Origin: Ascidiimonas aurantiaca | Lineage (GTDB): Bacteria; Bacteroidota; Bacteroidia; Flavobacteriales; Flavobacteriaceae | NCBI RefSeq assembly: GCF_037646345.1 | Contig: NZ_JBBEWR010000001.1 | Coordinates: 310,001 to 374,000, forward strand | Reading direction: 5' to 3' | DNA: 64,000 nt | The notes under the pieces: model-generated | What the model saw: only the letters and a program-made list of their open reading frames with translations | Databases searched by the model: none | Told to the model about the DNA's origin: nothing | Shown here: positions 44,848 through 53,236 of the stretch, in pieces | Layout: every line of letters starts with the position of its first letter | Numbering within the stretch: position 1 is the stretch's first letter | Made by a program: the position numbers and the translations under genes

Positions 44848-45879
44848 TTATGTAATATTATAAAACTCTTTATACCACGTTACAAACTTTTTTACGCCCT
44901 CTTTTATTGAAGTGTCAGGTCTGTATCCGTAATCGGTAATCAGGTCATTTACATCGGCCCAGGTTCTTTCCACATCACCTGGTTGTATGGGAAGCATCTC
45001 TTTAGCGGCTTCTTTTTCAAGATTATGTTCTATTTCTTTAATGAAATCCATGAGTTTTACAGAGTTGTTATTGCCAATATTATAAACTTTGTAAAGGTTT
45101 CCGGATTGTATTCTTTGTTCTACGGGTTGTTCTACTACGCGTACTACTCCTTCGGTAATGTCATCTATAAAAGTAAAGTCTCTTTCCATTTTACCATGGT
45201 TAAAAACTTTAATGGGTTTCCCTTTGGTAATGGCATCGGTAAACAGAAAAAGAGCCATATCAGGCCGTCCCCATGGCCCGTACACTGTGAAAAAACGCAG
45301 ACCTGTGGTAGGTATCCCAAAGAGGTGCCCGTATGTGTGTGCCATGAGTTCATTACTTTTCTTTGAGGCGGCATACAAACTTATAGGATGATCCACATTG
45401 TCTGATGTTTCAAACGGGATTTTTTCGTTAAGTCCGTAAACACTTGAGCTACTTGCATATACCAGATGTTTTACCTGATGGTTCCTGCAACACTCCAGTA
45501 TATTTAGAAATCCTACGATATTGCTATCTATGTACGCTTCAGGATTTTCCAAACTGTAACGTACGCCTGCCTGAGCAGCGAGGTTACATACCACATCAAA
45601 TTTCTCTTTTTCGAACAAAGGAGGGAGATGTTCCCTGTCTTCCAGTGCCATTCTTACAAAACGAAAGTTCTCCGGGAAAACAGTACTGGAACATTCTACA
45701 TTAAAATGCTCAGCTAAATCTCTATTTATACCTAACTCGTTGAGGCGGGCATATTTCAGGTTTACATCGTAATAATCATTAATATTGTCGATTCCAACTA
45801 CCTGATGTCCCTTTTGGGCCAATACCCTCGATACATAATATCCTATAAAACCTGCCGCACCGGTAACTAGTATTTTCAT
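44848..45879 (-). CDS. UDP-glucuronate 4-epimerase (GAE/CapI-like)
   Basis: An SDR epimerase of 343 residues that should turn UDP-GlcA into UDP-GalA. NAD motif ILVTGAAGFIGYYVSRVL (3-20), YYDVNLKYARL, catalytic Tyr169/Lys173 in SLYAASKKSNEL and RFFTVYGPWGRPDMALFLFT are characteristic of CapI/GAE enzymes. The open frame reaches 13 codons further upstream, but MKILVTGAAGFIG at 45879 is the natural N-terminus. It is the first gene of the long minus-strand run; the 241-base divergent region upstream is AT-rich and has no exact TAnnTTTG match for this strand. Confidence 0.92.
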   Translation of the reverse strand: MKILVTGAAGFIGYYVSRVLAQKGHQVVGIDNINDYYDVNLKYARLNELGINRDLAEHFNVECSSTVFPENFRFVRMALEDREHLPPLFEKEKFDVVCNLAAQAGVRYSLENPEAYIDSNIVGFLNILECCRNHQVKHLVYASSSSVYGLNEKIPFETSDNVDHPISLYAASKKSNELMAHTYGHLFGIPTTGLRFFTVYGPWGRPDMALFLFTDAITKGKPIKVFNHGKMERDFTFIDDITEGVVRVVEQPVEQRIQSGNLYKVYNIGNNNSVKLMDFIKEIEHNLEKEAAKEMLPIQPGDVERTWADVNDLITDYGYRPDTSIKEGVKKFVTWYKEFYNIT

Positions 45880-46120
45880 AAAATGCAAAATGAAAAAATT
45901 TACGGTGTAAATATGCATAAAATAAAAAACAAAATATAAGAACTATGATAAACAGTAAATAATATCGGTAAACTATTATAATATAAAAGGCAATACGTTT
46001 GTTGAAACTCACATAGAAACCTGTATTTCTGTTTTTTATGTACTTTGTGATGCGAATAGTATGTATAAAAATGAAGGTTTTATTTAAAAAAGTGTAATCG
46101 TGATAGTATGCATTTAAAAG

Positions 46121-47449
46121 ATGAATAAAAATAGTTTCTTTTGCTTACTTTTATTTTTGAAAAACGTAATTGTTCACTCATTGGTTTTAAGAATTATTAT
46201 ATGTACACTTCTGGTACTGTTATGTCCTAAAGAGATAACTGCCCAGAAAATAAAAGCTTCTGCATTTGGGTATAAGGCATTAGATGCTACCGAAGCTTTT
46301 ATGAGAGCCCTGCAATCATCACATGATACCATTTTAATAGACAGGCAAAAAGAAGATTGGATATTAAGTCCGGTAACGTTGCGCAATCTTACCAACAAAA
46401 CTATTGTTTTTGAAAGTGGTGTGGTAGTAAAGGCCAAGAAAAATGCATTCCTCCGAAAAGGGGATGTGCTTTTAAAGCTCATTAACTGCGAGAATATCAA
46501 TATCCTGGGGTATGGTGCTCAATTTATTATGAATAAGGAGGAATATACCGATGGTGAATGGCGAATGGGAATAAGTATGCTTAGTTCCAAAGCCATTACT
46601 GTAAAAGGGCTTGTAATTTCGAATAGTGGTGGTGATGGTGTTTATATTGGCGGAGCCCGGAGAGGAGAGTTTTCAGAAAACATTTATATAGAGGATATTG
46701 TTTCTGAAAATCACAAAAGACAAGGTATAAGCATTGTGAGTGCCAGAAATGTGAAAGTTGTCAATTCTATTTTTAAAAACACGAAGGGTGTGTTACCCGG
46801 AGCAGGGGTAGATATAGAACCTGATCACCCGGAGGACCGCATTGAAAACATTACTTTTGAAAATTGTGTATTTACAGGTAATGATCATGCAGGAATACTT
46901 TTGGCCTTAACTAAACTTACTTCTGCTTCTGTACCAGTACAAGTTCGGTTTTCGGGGTGCTATCTGAAAATGAATCACTTACCTTCTAATTCATATGCAC
47001 CTGCCGAGATCGTTATTAATGCCAATGCTACCGATCCTGTAAAAGGTAAAGTAGAGTTTGAAAATCTTTTTATAGATGGCAGTTTATGGGGTGTTTTGTA
47101 CACCAGAAAGTTGAGTAAAGCGTTTCAGGTAACTTTCAGGAACTGTTATGCCAGAAATATTTGCCAGAAAGGAACGATGCCCCCCTTTTATTTTGAAGTA
47201 CCTGATTATTTCAATTCATCGGGGCCTCTTGGAGGTTTTACTTTTGAAAACTTTTATATAGATTATGAGTCTAATTTGCCTGTTTTTAAAATAAAAGGCT
47301 CTTCGTTGCGAACCCTTAAGGGCTTTGAGAACATAACAGGCCGGTTAATGGTTCGTAATAAATACGAAAAAAGTATAGAGTATATTAAATATCATCCGGC
47401 TCAGAACAGAGGGGTATCCCTTGACTTTCAATTTGAAGATATCCCCTGA
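46121..47449 (+). CDS. Exported right-handed parallel beta-helix protein
   Basis: A 442-residue secreted protein. A long hydrophobic N-terminus (about 5-40, ending EITAQ) acts as a signal. The rest is built of short repeats with N-asn and hydrophobic ladders (NITFENCVFTGNDHAGILLAL, NIYIEDIVSENHKRQGISIVS, RNVKVVNSIFKNTKG), typical of pectin-lyase-fold glycosidases or lyases such as GH28 and epimerases. GVDIEPDHPED around 225-235 is the best candidate for an acidic active site. It opens the plus-strand block and may act on the polymer made by the locus. Enzyme class is not certain; a structural role is possible. Confidence 0.75.
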   Translation: MNKNSFFCLLLFLKNVIVHSLVLRIIICTLLVLLCPKEITAQKIKASAFGYKALDATEAFMRALQSSHDTILIDRQKEDWILSPVTLRNLTNKTIVFESGVVVKAKKNAFLRKGDVLLKLINCENINILGYGAQFIMNKEEYTDGEWRMGISMLSSKAITVKGLVISNSGGDGVYIGGARRGEFSENIYIEDIVSENHKRQGISIVSARNVKVVNSIFKNTKGVLPGAGVDIEPDHPEDRIENITFENCVFTGNDHAGILLALTKLTSASVPVQVRFSGCYLKMNHLPSNSYAPAEIVINANATDPVKGKVEFENLFIDGSLWGVLYTRKLSKAFQVTFRNCYARNICQKGTMPPFYFEVPDYFNSSGPLGGFTFENFYIDYESNLPVFKIKGSSLRTLKGFENITGRLMVRNKYEKSIEYIKYHPAQNRGVSLDFQFEDIP

Positions 47450-47576
47450 AAGTTTTCCAATTATCTACAAAAACTTACCACACAACCAATTTTATAGGTA
47501 CAGACGAAGGTTATCTCGATAATATTTTTAAATTCGCTCTCATACTTATATATCATAGCACCCAAATAGTTAGTAG

Positions 47577-48983
47577 ATGATATTTAACTCCATAGCCTTT
47601 CTTATTTTTTTTCCGGTGGTATTTTTTCTCTACTGGCTTATTCCGACAAAAAGAGTGGGTTGGCAGAATATTCTTTTACTCATAGCGAGCTATTTTTTTT
47701 ATGGTTGGTGGGACTGGCGGTTCCTTTCTCTTATTGCTTTTTCTACTGTAGTTGATTATTTTTTAGGAATCCAGATAAGCCGTCAACACAACGATAAGAA
47801 GCGAAAGTTTTTTTTACTGCTCAGTATAATAGCAAACCTGGGGCTTTTAGGCTTTTTTAAATATTTCAACTTTTTTATTGACTCCTGGATCGAGCTTTGG
47901 AGACTATTTGGTTATGAAATGCCACTTTCTACTATTTCTATTATTTTACCTGTAGGTATTTCCTTTTATACGTTTCAAACTATGTCGTACTCTATCGATA
48001 TTTACAGAAAGCAACTGGAACCTACTCGTAACTTTATCGTTTTTGCTACTTTTGTAAGTATGTTCCCTCAGTTGGTTGCAGGCCCTATAGAAAGAGCTTC
48101 CAATCTCATACCGCAAATTGCTCGCCAACGTACCTGGAACCATACTCGTTTTCGTGATGGTGTTTTACAGATTGCAGTAGGTTTTTTTAGAAAAGTCGTA
48201 GTGGCAGATTCTATTGGGGTTGTTATAGACGGTATTTACAATCAACCTGATATTCATAATGCTTCCAGTCTGGTAATGGCCATAATTTTATATTCGTTCC
48301 AGATCTATTTTGATTTTAGCGGATACTCTGATATTGCCATAGGAACAGCAAAACTGTTGGGCTTTGATTTTAGGCGTAATTTCAACTTACCTTATTTTTC
48401 GTCTTCTATTACTGAGTTTTGGAGGCGATGGCATATGTCATTATCCAGCTGGCTCAGAGATTATCTCTACATACCTTTGGGAGGAAACCGAAAAGGAGTA
48501 GTACTTCAATACAGAAACCTTTTGTACACTATGTTATTGGGAGGGCTCTGGCACGGCAGTTCCTGGAACTTTGTTATATGGGGTGGCATGCATGGTATTT
48601 TACTGGGACTTGAGAAAAGGTTTAACCTGGTAGCCAAAAATTATAGGTTTCTGCAAAATGTATTGGTTTTTGTGGCAGTGAGTCTTATATGGGTTTTTTT
48701 CAGATCACTTACTCTTACTGATTCACTCACCATCTTCAATACATTGATCTTTGGGGATTATGGAGTTCCGTATTATGGGACCATGAACCATTTGGTGGGG
48801 TTAATTTACGGGTTGACCCTTGCTCTAATATTTGATGTGTACATTTTCAGGAAAAACATTCCTCTTGAAAATCTGGGATCTAAAATACCTTTGGTTCCTT
48901 ATGTGTTATTAATGAATTTTATTGTCATTAATATTATTCTCTTTTATTCCAGCGCCAGTAATTTTATCTATTTTCAGTTTTAG
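47577..48983 (+). CDS. MBOAT O-acyltransferase, second complete copy
   Basis: A 468-residue polytopic acyltransferase closely related to the 19228 protein: SYFFYGWWDWRFLSL, LGFFKYFNFFIDSW, LPVGISFYTFQTMSYSIDIY, SMFPQLVAGPIERASNLIPQI, FWRRWHMSLSSWLRDYLYIPLGGNR and LWHGSSWNFVIWGGMHG with His326. It should pass acetyl groups to the periplasm for polymer O-acetylation. The SGNH-like partner follows after four bases. Having a second MBOAT/SGNH pair at the other flank of the locus suggests two acetylation specificities. Confidence 0.92.
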   Translation: MIFNSIAFLIFFPVVFFLYWLIPTKRVGWQNILLLIASYFFYGWWDWRFLSLIAFSTVVDYFLGIQISRQHNDKKRKFFLLLSIIANLGLLGFFKYFNFFIDSWIELWRLFGYEMPLSTISIILPVGISFYTFQTMSYSIDIYRKQLEPTRNFIVFATFVSMFPQLVAGPIERASNLIPQIARQRTWNHTRFRDGVLQIAVGFFRKVVVADSIGVVIDGIYNQPDIHNASSLVMAIILYSFQIYFDFSGYSDIAIGTAKLLGFDFRRNFNLPYFSSSITEFWRRWHMSLSSWLRDYLYIPLGGNRKGVVLQYRNLLYTMLLGGLWHGSSWNFVIWGGMHGILLGLEKRFNLVAKNYRFLQNVLVFVAVSLIWVFFRSLTLTDSLTIFNTLIFGDYGVPYYGTMNHLVGLIYGLTLALIFDVYIFRKNIPLENLGSKIPLVPYVLLMNFIVINIILFYSSASNFIYFQF

Positions 48984-48987
48984 GATC

Positions 48988-49920
48988 ATGAAAAAATCAC
49001 TCACACTTTCTTTCATACTGATTATAAGCTATTTGTTAGTTGACAGGCTTACTTATGGTTTACTGAAACAGGTAGACAAAAGAGTGTTTACCGGTCAGAT
49101 CACCGGAAAAGTAAATCAGTTTTTGACCTTAAAAGATTCTGTTAACACCCTTGTTTTTGGAAGTTCACGTGCTAACCACCATATAGATGTATCTATATTT
49201 GACAGTACTGCCTACAATATGGGAGTAGATGGCACCAAACTGGCCTATGCAGCTGCACTTGTGGAAACACTGAAAAAAAAAGGACAGAATATCTTGGTTC
49301 ATGTTGATCAGCTCCGTATGTTCAATAATAAAGATGAATATACAGGTAAAGATTGTCTGAGTCTTATTAATCTGGCGGAAGATTATGAAGAGATCTACTC
49401 TGTTATTTATGAACTGTACCCGGAAGAACTAAGAATATTATGGTTTTCCAAGAGTTATATGTATAACGGTAAAGCACTTGGTTTTTTAAAAAATTACTGG
49501 AAACCCTCTTACGATTATCAAAAATACAATGGTTATGACCCGCTTATTCCAACCGGGGAACAAGAAAAAATATTTGCCGGTTTAATGGAAAACAAAGGGC
49601 CGGATCGAATGGGGTATGACAGTACTCTTGAATTGAACCCGGTTGTTGAAAAAATGATCCTTCGTATTCAAAAAAAATGTGAGGAAAACAACAATATGCT
49701 CATCTTTTTTACGTCACCTACTCTTAATCATATTAATCCTGATCTGCAGGAAGCTACTACTCAATTTTTTAAAGAAAAGGGTATCTTGTACTTAGATTAT
49801 ACCCATCTTTTTGAAGAATTTAACCCAAAGCTCTGGAAAGACTTCACGCATATGTCTGCCTTTGGCGCAGAAACATTTACCAGAAGGTTAAAACATGATG
49901 TACTTACACACAATAAATAA
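48988..49920 (+). CDS. SGNH-like periplasmic partner of MBOAT, second copy
   Basis: A 310-residue protein with an N-terminal membrane anchor (about 5-22). The nucleophile block is VFGSSRANHHID (a GSSR variant of GDS), and the C-terminal catalytic pair is in WKDFTHMSAFGAE. It differs markedly from the 20685 protein, so the two MBOAT partners are not simple duplicates. The longer open frame overlaps the MBOAT gene by 62 bases; the ATG at 48988, four bases after the MBOAT stop, mirrors the start seen at 20685. Likely completes O-acetylation; direct enzymatic role not shown by sequence alone. Confidence 0.7.
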   Translation: MKKSLTLSFILIISYLLVDRLTYGLLKQVDKRVFTGQITGKVNQFLTLKDSVNTLVFGSSRANHHIDVSIFDSTAYNMGVDGTKLAYAAALVETLKKKGQNILVHVDQLRMFNNKDEYTGKDCLSLINLAEDYEEIYSVIYELYPEELRILWFSKSYMYNGKALGFLKNYWKPSYDYQKYNGYDPLIPTGEQEKIFAGLMENKGPDRMGYDSTLELNPVVEKMILRIQKKCEENNNMLIFFTSPTLNHINPDLQEATTQFFKEKGILYLDYTHLFEEFNPKLWKDFTHMSAFGAETFTRRLKHDVLTHNK

Positions 49921-49994
49921 GATGCTTTAATTGTTAATAACATTAAGTGGTTAAATGTTAAATAATTGCTAAGACTTAATATCTTGTGATCCAG

Positions 49995-50026
49995 TAATCA
50001 GGATTGATCCGTATATCTACTGATTA
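49995..50026. repeat. 7-bp inverted repeat in the leader of the lyase gene
   Basis: TAATCAG (49995-50001) and CTGATTA (50020-50026) are exact reverse complements; GGAT and ATCC (50001-50010) nest inside. It lies about 110 bp before the -7 element of the lyase gene, in the 249-base gap after the SGNH gene, and could be an operator. Short, so it may be chance. Confidence 0.3.
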
Positions 50027-50136
50027 ATAGCAGAAAACATAATTTTTCCTGGACACATTGTATGTTAACGCTTCATTTTATGATTAATACACTTAATTTT
50101 TTCGATTAAATGCATAAAATATCGATAAATTGTATT

Positions 50137-50144
50137 TATATTTG
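50137..50144 (+). promoter_or_regulatory. -7 element for the pectate-lyase-like gene
   Basis: TATATTTG matches TAnnTTTG and ends 25 bp before the ATG at 50170, giving a leader of about 20 bases. It lies inside the longer open frame that begins at 50110, which argues for the 50170 start. It implies the lyase can be expressed separately from the acetylation genes. Confidence 0.5.
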
Positions 50145-50169
50145 TCTCAGCCCTAAAATCTTATACATA

Positions 50170-51657
50170 ATGAAGCAGGTATTTTTATCAGTGTTCATGC
50201 TTTTATTTTTGTTGGCATGCACAGACAAAGAAGAGTTCCTGGATGCAGTTTCAAATCCACCACCTGGTGATGAAACTCCCATAGACCCACCCAAAGATGA
50301 TGGTACGCCTACACCTCCGCAAGATGATCAATCCCAAGATAATGAGTTAAAAGCCTTTCCATCGGCACAAGGTGCCGGAGCGTATGCCAAAGGCGGTCGT
50401 GGAGGTAGAGTTATCCCGGTTACTACTTTAGATGATGGCGATTATGAAGGGACATTTAGGTGGGCACTTAAGCAGCCCTACCCCCGAACCGTGGTTTTCA
50501 GAGTTTCCGGTGAAATAGTTCTTAATTCAGAATTGCTGATTTCCGGTCAGTCACGAAGCTTTCTCACCATTGCAGGACAAACTGCTCCCCGGGGAGGGGT
50601 AACCATTCGTGGAAACCGTTTGTTCTTTTTCGATGTCAATGATATTGTTATACGTTACATACGTATCAGGCAAAGTTCATCTAATAATCAGGATGTAATG
50701 ACCCTCATGGGATGTAGCAATATTATGATTGATCATGTTTCTACCAGTTTTGGTGGTGACGAGGCCATGAGTGCTACCGATGGAGGTACTAAATTTGTGA
50801 ATAATATTACTATTCAAAGGAGTTTGATAGGAGAATCGAAAACAGGAAGCATCATGGGTGCATTATCATCCGGAAGTGAACAAAATGCCGGTAACTTTTC
50901 TTTTCATCATAACTTATTTGTAGATATAAGCCATCGTTTTCCCAATATTTCCGGAAATGGCAATTTCGAAATTATTAACAATGTAGTACACAACTGGCAA
51001 AACAGGCTAACCCGTATCAATTATGCCCCCAGATTAAATCTTATTAATAATTATTACCAGCGTGGGCTGGTTACTGTTAATCAGGATATTAACAGGATTA
51101 TGCATAAAATTGCATATTCCGAGCAGCATACTCCGCAGATATATACCTCGGGCAATCTGATTGTTCCGGATGTGCTTACCGATCCTAATCGGGACAATTG
51201 GTTTATGTGGACTATTTTTTTGGACACCAATCGGTTTAGCGCCAACGAACCTGCTCCCGAAAGTTTTAAAAGGGACGAACCTTTTACTCTTTTAGGCTCT
51301 CCTATCAAAATACAGAGTGCTGAAAATGCCTTTCAGGATGTTCTTGAAAATGTGGGGTGTAACATGGTAGTTAGTGAAAATGGTGAAAAAAATAGTTTTA
51401 TTGATGAACTTGATGATTACTATATCAATATGGTGAAATACCGGGCAAGCAGTTTATATCGTTCCGTTTCACTGTGGAGCTATCCTTCCCTGCCCAGTAA
51501 TGCGCCCTATGCCGACTCTGATCTTGATGGTATGCCAGATGCCTGGGAAAGAGCTAACGGTCTGGATCCTAAGAACCCGGAAGATCGTAACGGAGATGCC
51601 AACAACAATGGTTATACCAACCTTGAAGAATTCCTTAACAGAGTAGATTTTAATTAA
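50170..51657 (+). CDS. Pectate-lyase-like lipoprotein (PL1-type)
   Basis: A 495-residue lipoprotein (lipobox LLFLLACTDK, Cys at about 17) followed by a Pro/Asp-rich linker (about 25-60). The catalytic part is a PL1-like parallel beta-helix: FPSAQGAGAYAKGGRGG, GTFRWALKQPYPRTVVFRVSG, IRYIRIRQSS, MIDHVSTSFGGDEAMS (Ca2+-binding acids) and HHNLFVDISHRFPNISG with the likely catalytic arginine. The C-terminus has a thrombospondin-type-3/dockerin-like Ca2+ loop (DSDLDGMPDAWERANGLDP, NGDANNNGYTNLEEFL). PL1 enzymes cut polygalacturonate by beta-elimination. Its place among uronic-acid polymer genes suggests it trims the endogenous polysaccharide, though it could be a nutritional enzyme. Confidence 0.85.
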   Translation: MKQVFLSVFMLLFLLACTDKEEFLDAVSNPPPGDETPIDPPKDDGTPTPPQDDQSQDNELKAFPSAQGAGAYAKGGRGGRVIPVTTLDDGDYEGTFRWALKQPYPRTVVFRVSGEIVLNSELLISGQSRSFLTIAGQTAPRGGVTIRGNRLFFFDVNDIVIRYIRIRQSSSNNQDVMTLMGCSNIMIDHVSTSFGGDEAMSATDGGTKFVNNITIQRSLIGESKTGSIMGALSSGSEQNAGNFSFHHNLFVDISHRFPNISGNGNFEIINNVVHNWQNRLTRINYAPRLNLINNYYQRGLVTVNQDINRIMHKIAYSEQHTPQIYTSGNLIVPDVLTDPNRDNWFMWTIFLDTNRFSANEPAPESFKRDEPFTLLGSPIKIQSAENAFQDVLENVGCNMVVSENGEKNSFIDELDDYYINMVKYRASSLYRSVSLWSYPSLPSNAPYADSDLDGMPDAWERANGLDPKNPEDRNGDANNNGYTNLEEFLNRVDFN

Positions 51658-51675
51658 AGAATGTAAAGATAAACA

Positions 51676-51699
51676 AAAGCCCTTTTATAGGGCTTTTTT
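51676..51699 (+). terminator. Rho-independent terminator after the lyase gene
   Basis: AAAGCCC (51676-51682), loop TTTTATA, GGGCTTT (51690-51696), then TTT C TTTTTT. This is a 7-bp stem with a strong T tract, 18 bases after the stop, and is the clearest terminator in the window. Confidence 0.75.
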
Positions 51700-51706
51700 C
51701 TTTTTT

Positions 51707-52108
51707 ACATAACTTTTTTTTTACTTTTAGTTTACAAATAAAACCCGGCTCATATTCATTGCCCGGTATGTAAAAGGTTGCTTTTTACCGTTAACCGATT
51801 TTTCTGAAGCTTTTGCCGAAATAAACCTGCAACGTAGTTTTAAGTACAAAACTATTGTTAAATTTACACCCGTTAAGCCAAGATTTGAATTGATTAATAG
51901 CACACATTAATTTAAAATTTTGGATTATGAAACTCAATAAAACTATTAGTACCTTTCCTTTTTTTTGGATATGTACATTATTAATCTCCTCACATTATTT
52001 TATTGAGAATAAATTTTCCTTTAAAAACTCAGATACTAAATGAAGATCAATTCAGTATTCATTTCAAAAAGTATTGTTCGTAATTAATTTAAAAAAAACA
52101 GAAAACAG
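51707..52108. other. 402-base gap before the DegT gene
   Basis: AT-rich spacer following the terminator. It holds a possible 38-codon frame (51927-52043) but no tRNA, no strong hairpin and no exact TAnnTTTG element that I can see. GTAAAAG (51769-51775) and CTTTTTAC nearby make an imperfect small hairpin. The promoter for the downstream export genes should lie here but is not identified. Confidence 0.5.
51927..52043 (+). CDS. Possible 38-residue membrane peptide
   Basis: An ATG at 51927 opens a 38-codon frame to TGA at 52041-52043. The peptide has one hydrophobic stretch (FPFFWICTLLISSHYF, residues 10-25) followed by a polar tail ending NSDTK. It lies 65 bases before the DegT gene, in an otherwise empty gap. 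There is no family to compare and a frame of this size can occur by chance; it is listed because the hydrophobic profile resembles small membrane proteins. Confidence 0.25.
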   Translation: MKLNKTISTFPFFWICTLLISSHYFIENKFSFKNSDTK

Positions 52109-53236
52109 GTGGTAACCAAAACCAAAATATTACTTTCTTCACCGCATATGGCCGGAACTGAACAGAAATATATTCGGGAAGCTTTTGCAACGAACTGGGT
52201 TGCTCCGCTTGGAGCTAACGTGAACGGTTTGGAAGAAGATTTAGAACAATATCTGGCGCACGATGTGCATGCAGCAGTTTTGATATCAGGAACCGCAGCA
52301 TTACATTTAGGGCTTGTTTTATTGGGAGTATCTCATGGAGATGAAGTCCTTTGCCAAAGTTTTACTTTTACTGCCTCTGCTAACCCTATAATTTACCAGG
52401 GAGCTCTTCCCGTTTTTATTGACAGCGAAGAAGAGACCTGGAACCTGTGTCCTGAACTTTTAGAGAAAGCTATTAAAGATCGTATATCAAAAGGGAAAAA
52501 GCCTAAGGCTATTATAAGTGTACATCTTTACGGAATGCCTTATAAAGTGAAAGAAGTGCACGAAGTAGCAGAAAGGTATGATATACCAATTCTGGAAGAC
52601 AGTGCAGAAGCGTTGGGTAGTAGTTATTTTGGCCGTAAATGCGGAACCTTTGGTAAAATGGCTGTTCTTTCGTTTAACGGTAATAAAATTATTACTTCAT
52701 CCGGCGGAGGAGCATTACTGCTAAAGGATATGAGCAGTAAGGATAAGGCTGTTTTTCTGGCTACGCAGGCAAGAGATCATGCCCCGCATTATCAACATTC
52801 AGAAATAGGGTATAACTATCGCATGAGTAATATTGTTGCCGGTATAGGAAGAGGGCAGATGGAAGTGCTTGATGACAGGGTAGCTGCCAGGAGATATAAT
52901 TATGATTTTTATCGCTCCCGGCTCAATGCTTTTGATCAAATTTCGTTTCTTGATGAACCAGCCGGTACATTTGCTAACAGATGGCTTACTACCATAACTA
53001 TGCAAACGTATAATGAACGAGAATCCATTCGCAAAGCGTTGATGGAAGATGACATAGAGTCAAGGCCCCTTTGGAAGCCTTTACATATGCAACCCGTATT
53101 TAAAAATTGTCCTGCATACACTAATGGCGTTTCAGAAAAACTTTTTGAAATAGGATTGTGTTTGCCAAGCGGCTCCAATTTGGAAACTGCAGACTTAACT
53201 AGAACCACAGACATAATTATAAAAACCTTAAGGTAA
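52109..53236 (+). CDS. DegT/DnrJ/EryC1/StrS aminotransferase (PglE-like)
   Basis: PLP enzyme that aminates a UDP-4-keto sugar. It is 375 residues from a GTG start. The N-terminus KILLSSPHMAGTEQKYIREAF is the usual one for LPS/bacillosamine-type aminotransferases, so the GTG is preferred to the ATG twelve codons later. The PLP-binding lysine is Lys192 in LSFNGNKIITSSGGG, and LEDSAEALGS holds the ring-stacking region. Its stop overlaps the ATG of the dehydratase gene by one base, and together they would convert UDP-GlcNAc to a UDP-4-amino-4,6-dideoxy-HexNAc. A PglD-type acetyltransferase is not evident. Confidence 0.92.
   Translation: MVTKTKILLSSPHMAGTEQKYIREAFATNWVAPLGANVNGLEEDLEQYLAHDVHAAVLISGTAALHLGLVLLGVSHGDEVLCQSFTFTASANPIIYQGALPVFIDSEEETWNLCPELLEKAIKDRISKGKKPKAIISVHLYGMPYKVKEVHEVAERYDIPILEDSAEALGSSYFGRKCGTFGKMAVLSFNGNKIITSSGGGALLLKDMSSKDKAVFLATQARDHAPHYQHSEIGYNYRMSNIVAGIGRGQMEVLDDRVAARRYNYDFYRSRLNAFDQISFLDEPAGTFANRWLTTITMQTYNERESIRKALMEDDIESRPLWKPLHMQPVFKNCPAYTNGVSEKLFEIGLCLPSGSNLETADLTRTTDIIIKTLR

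Noticed and set aside
46034..46050. Promoter for the beta-helix gene at TACTTTG
   Set aside because: The spacing inside the element is one base short of TAnnTTTG and there is no -33 partner.
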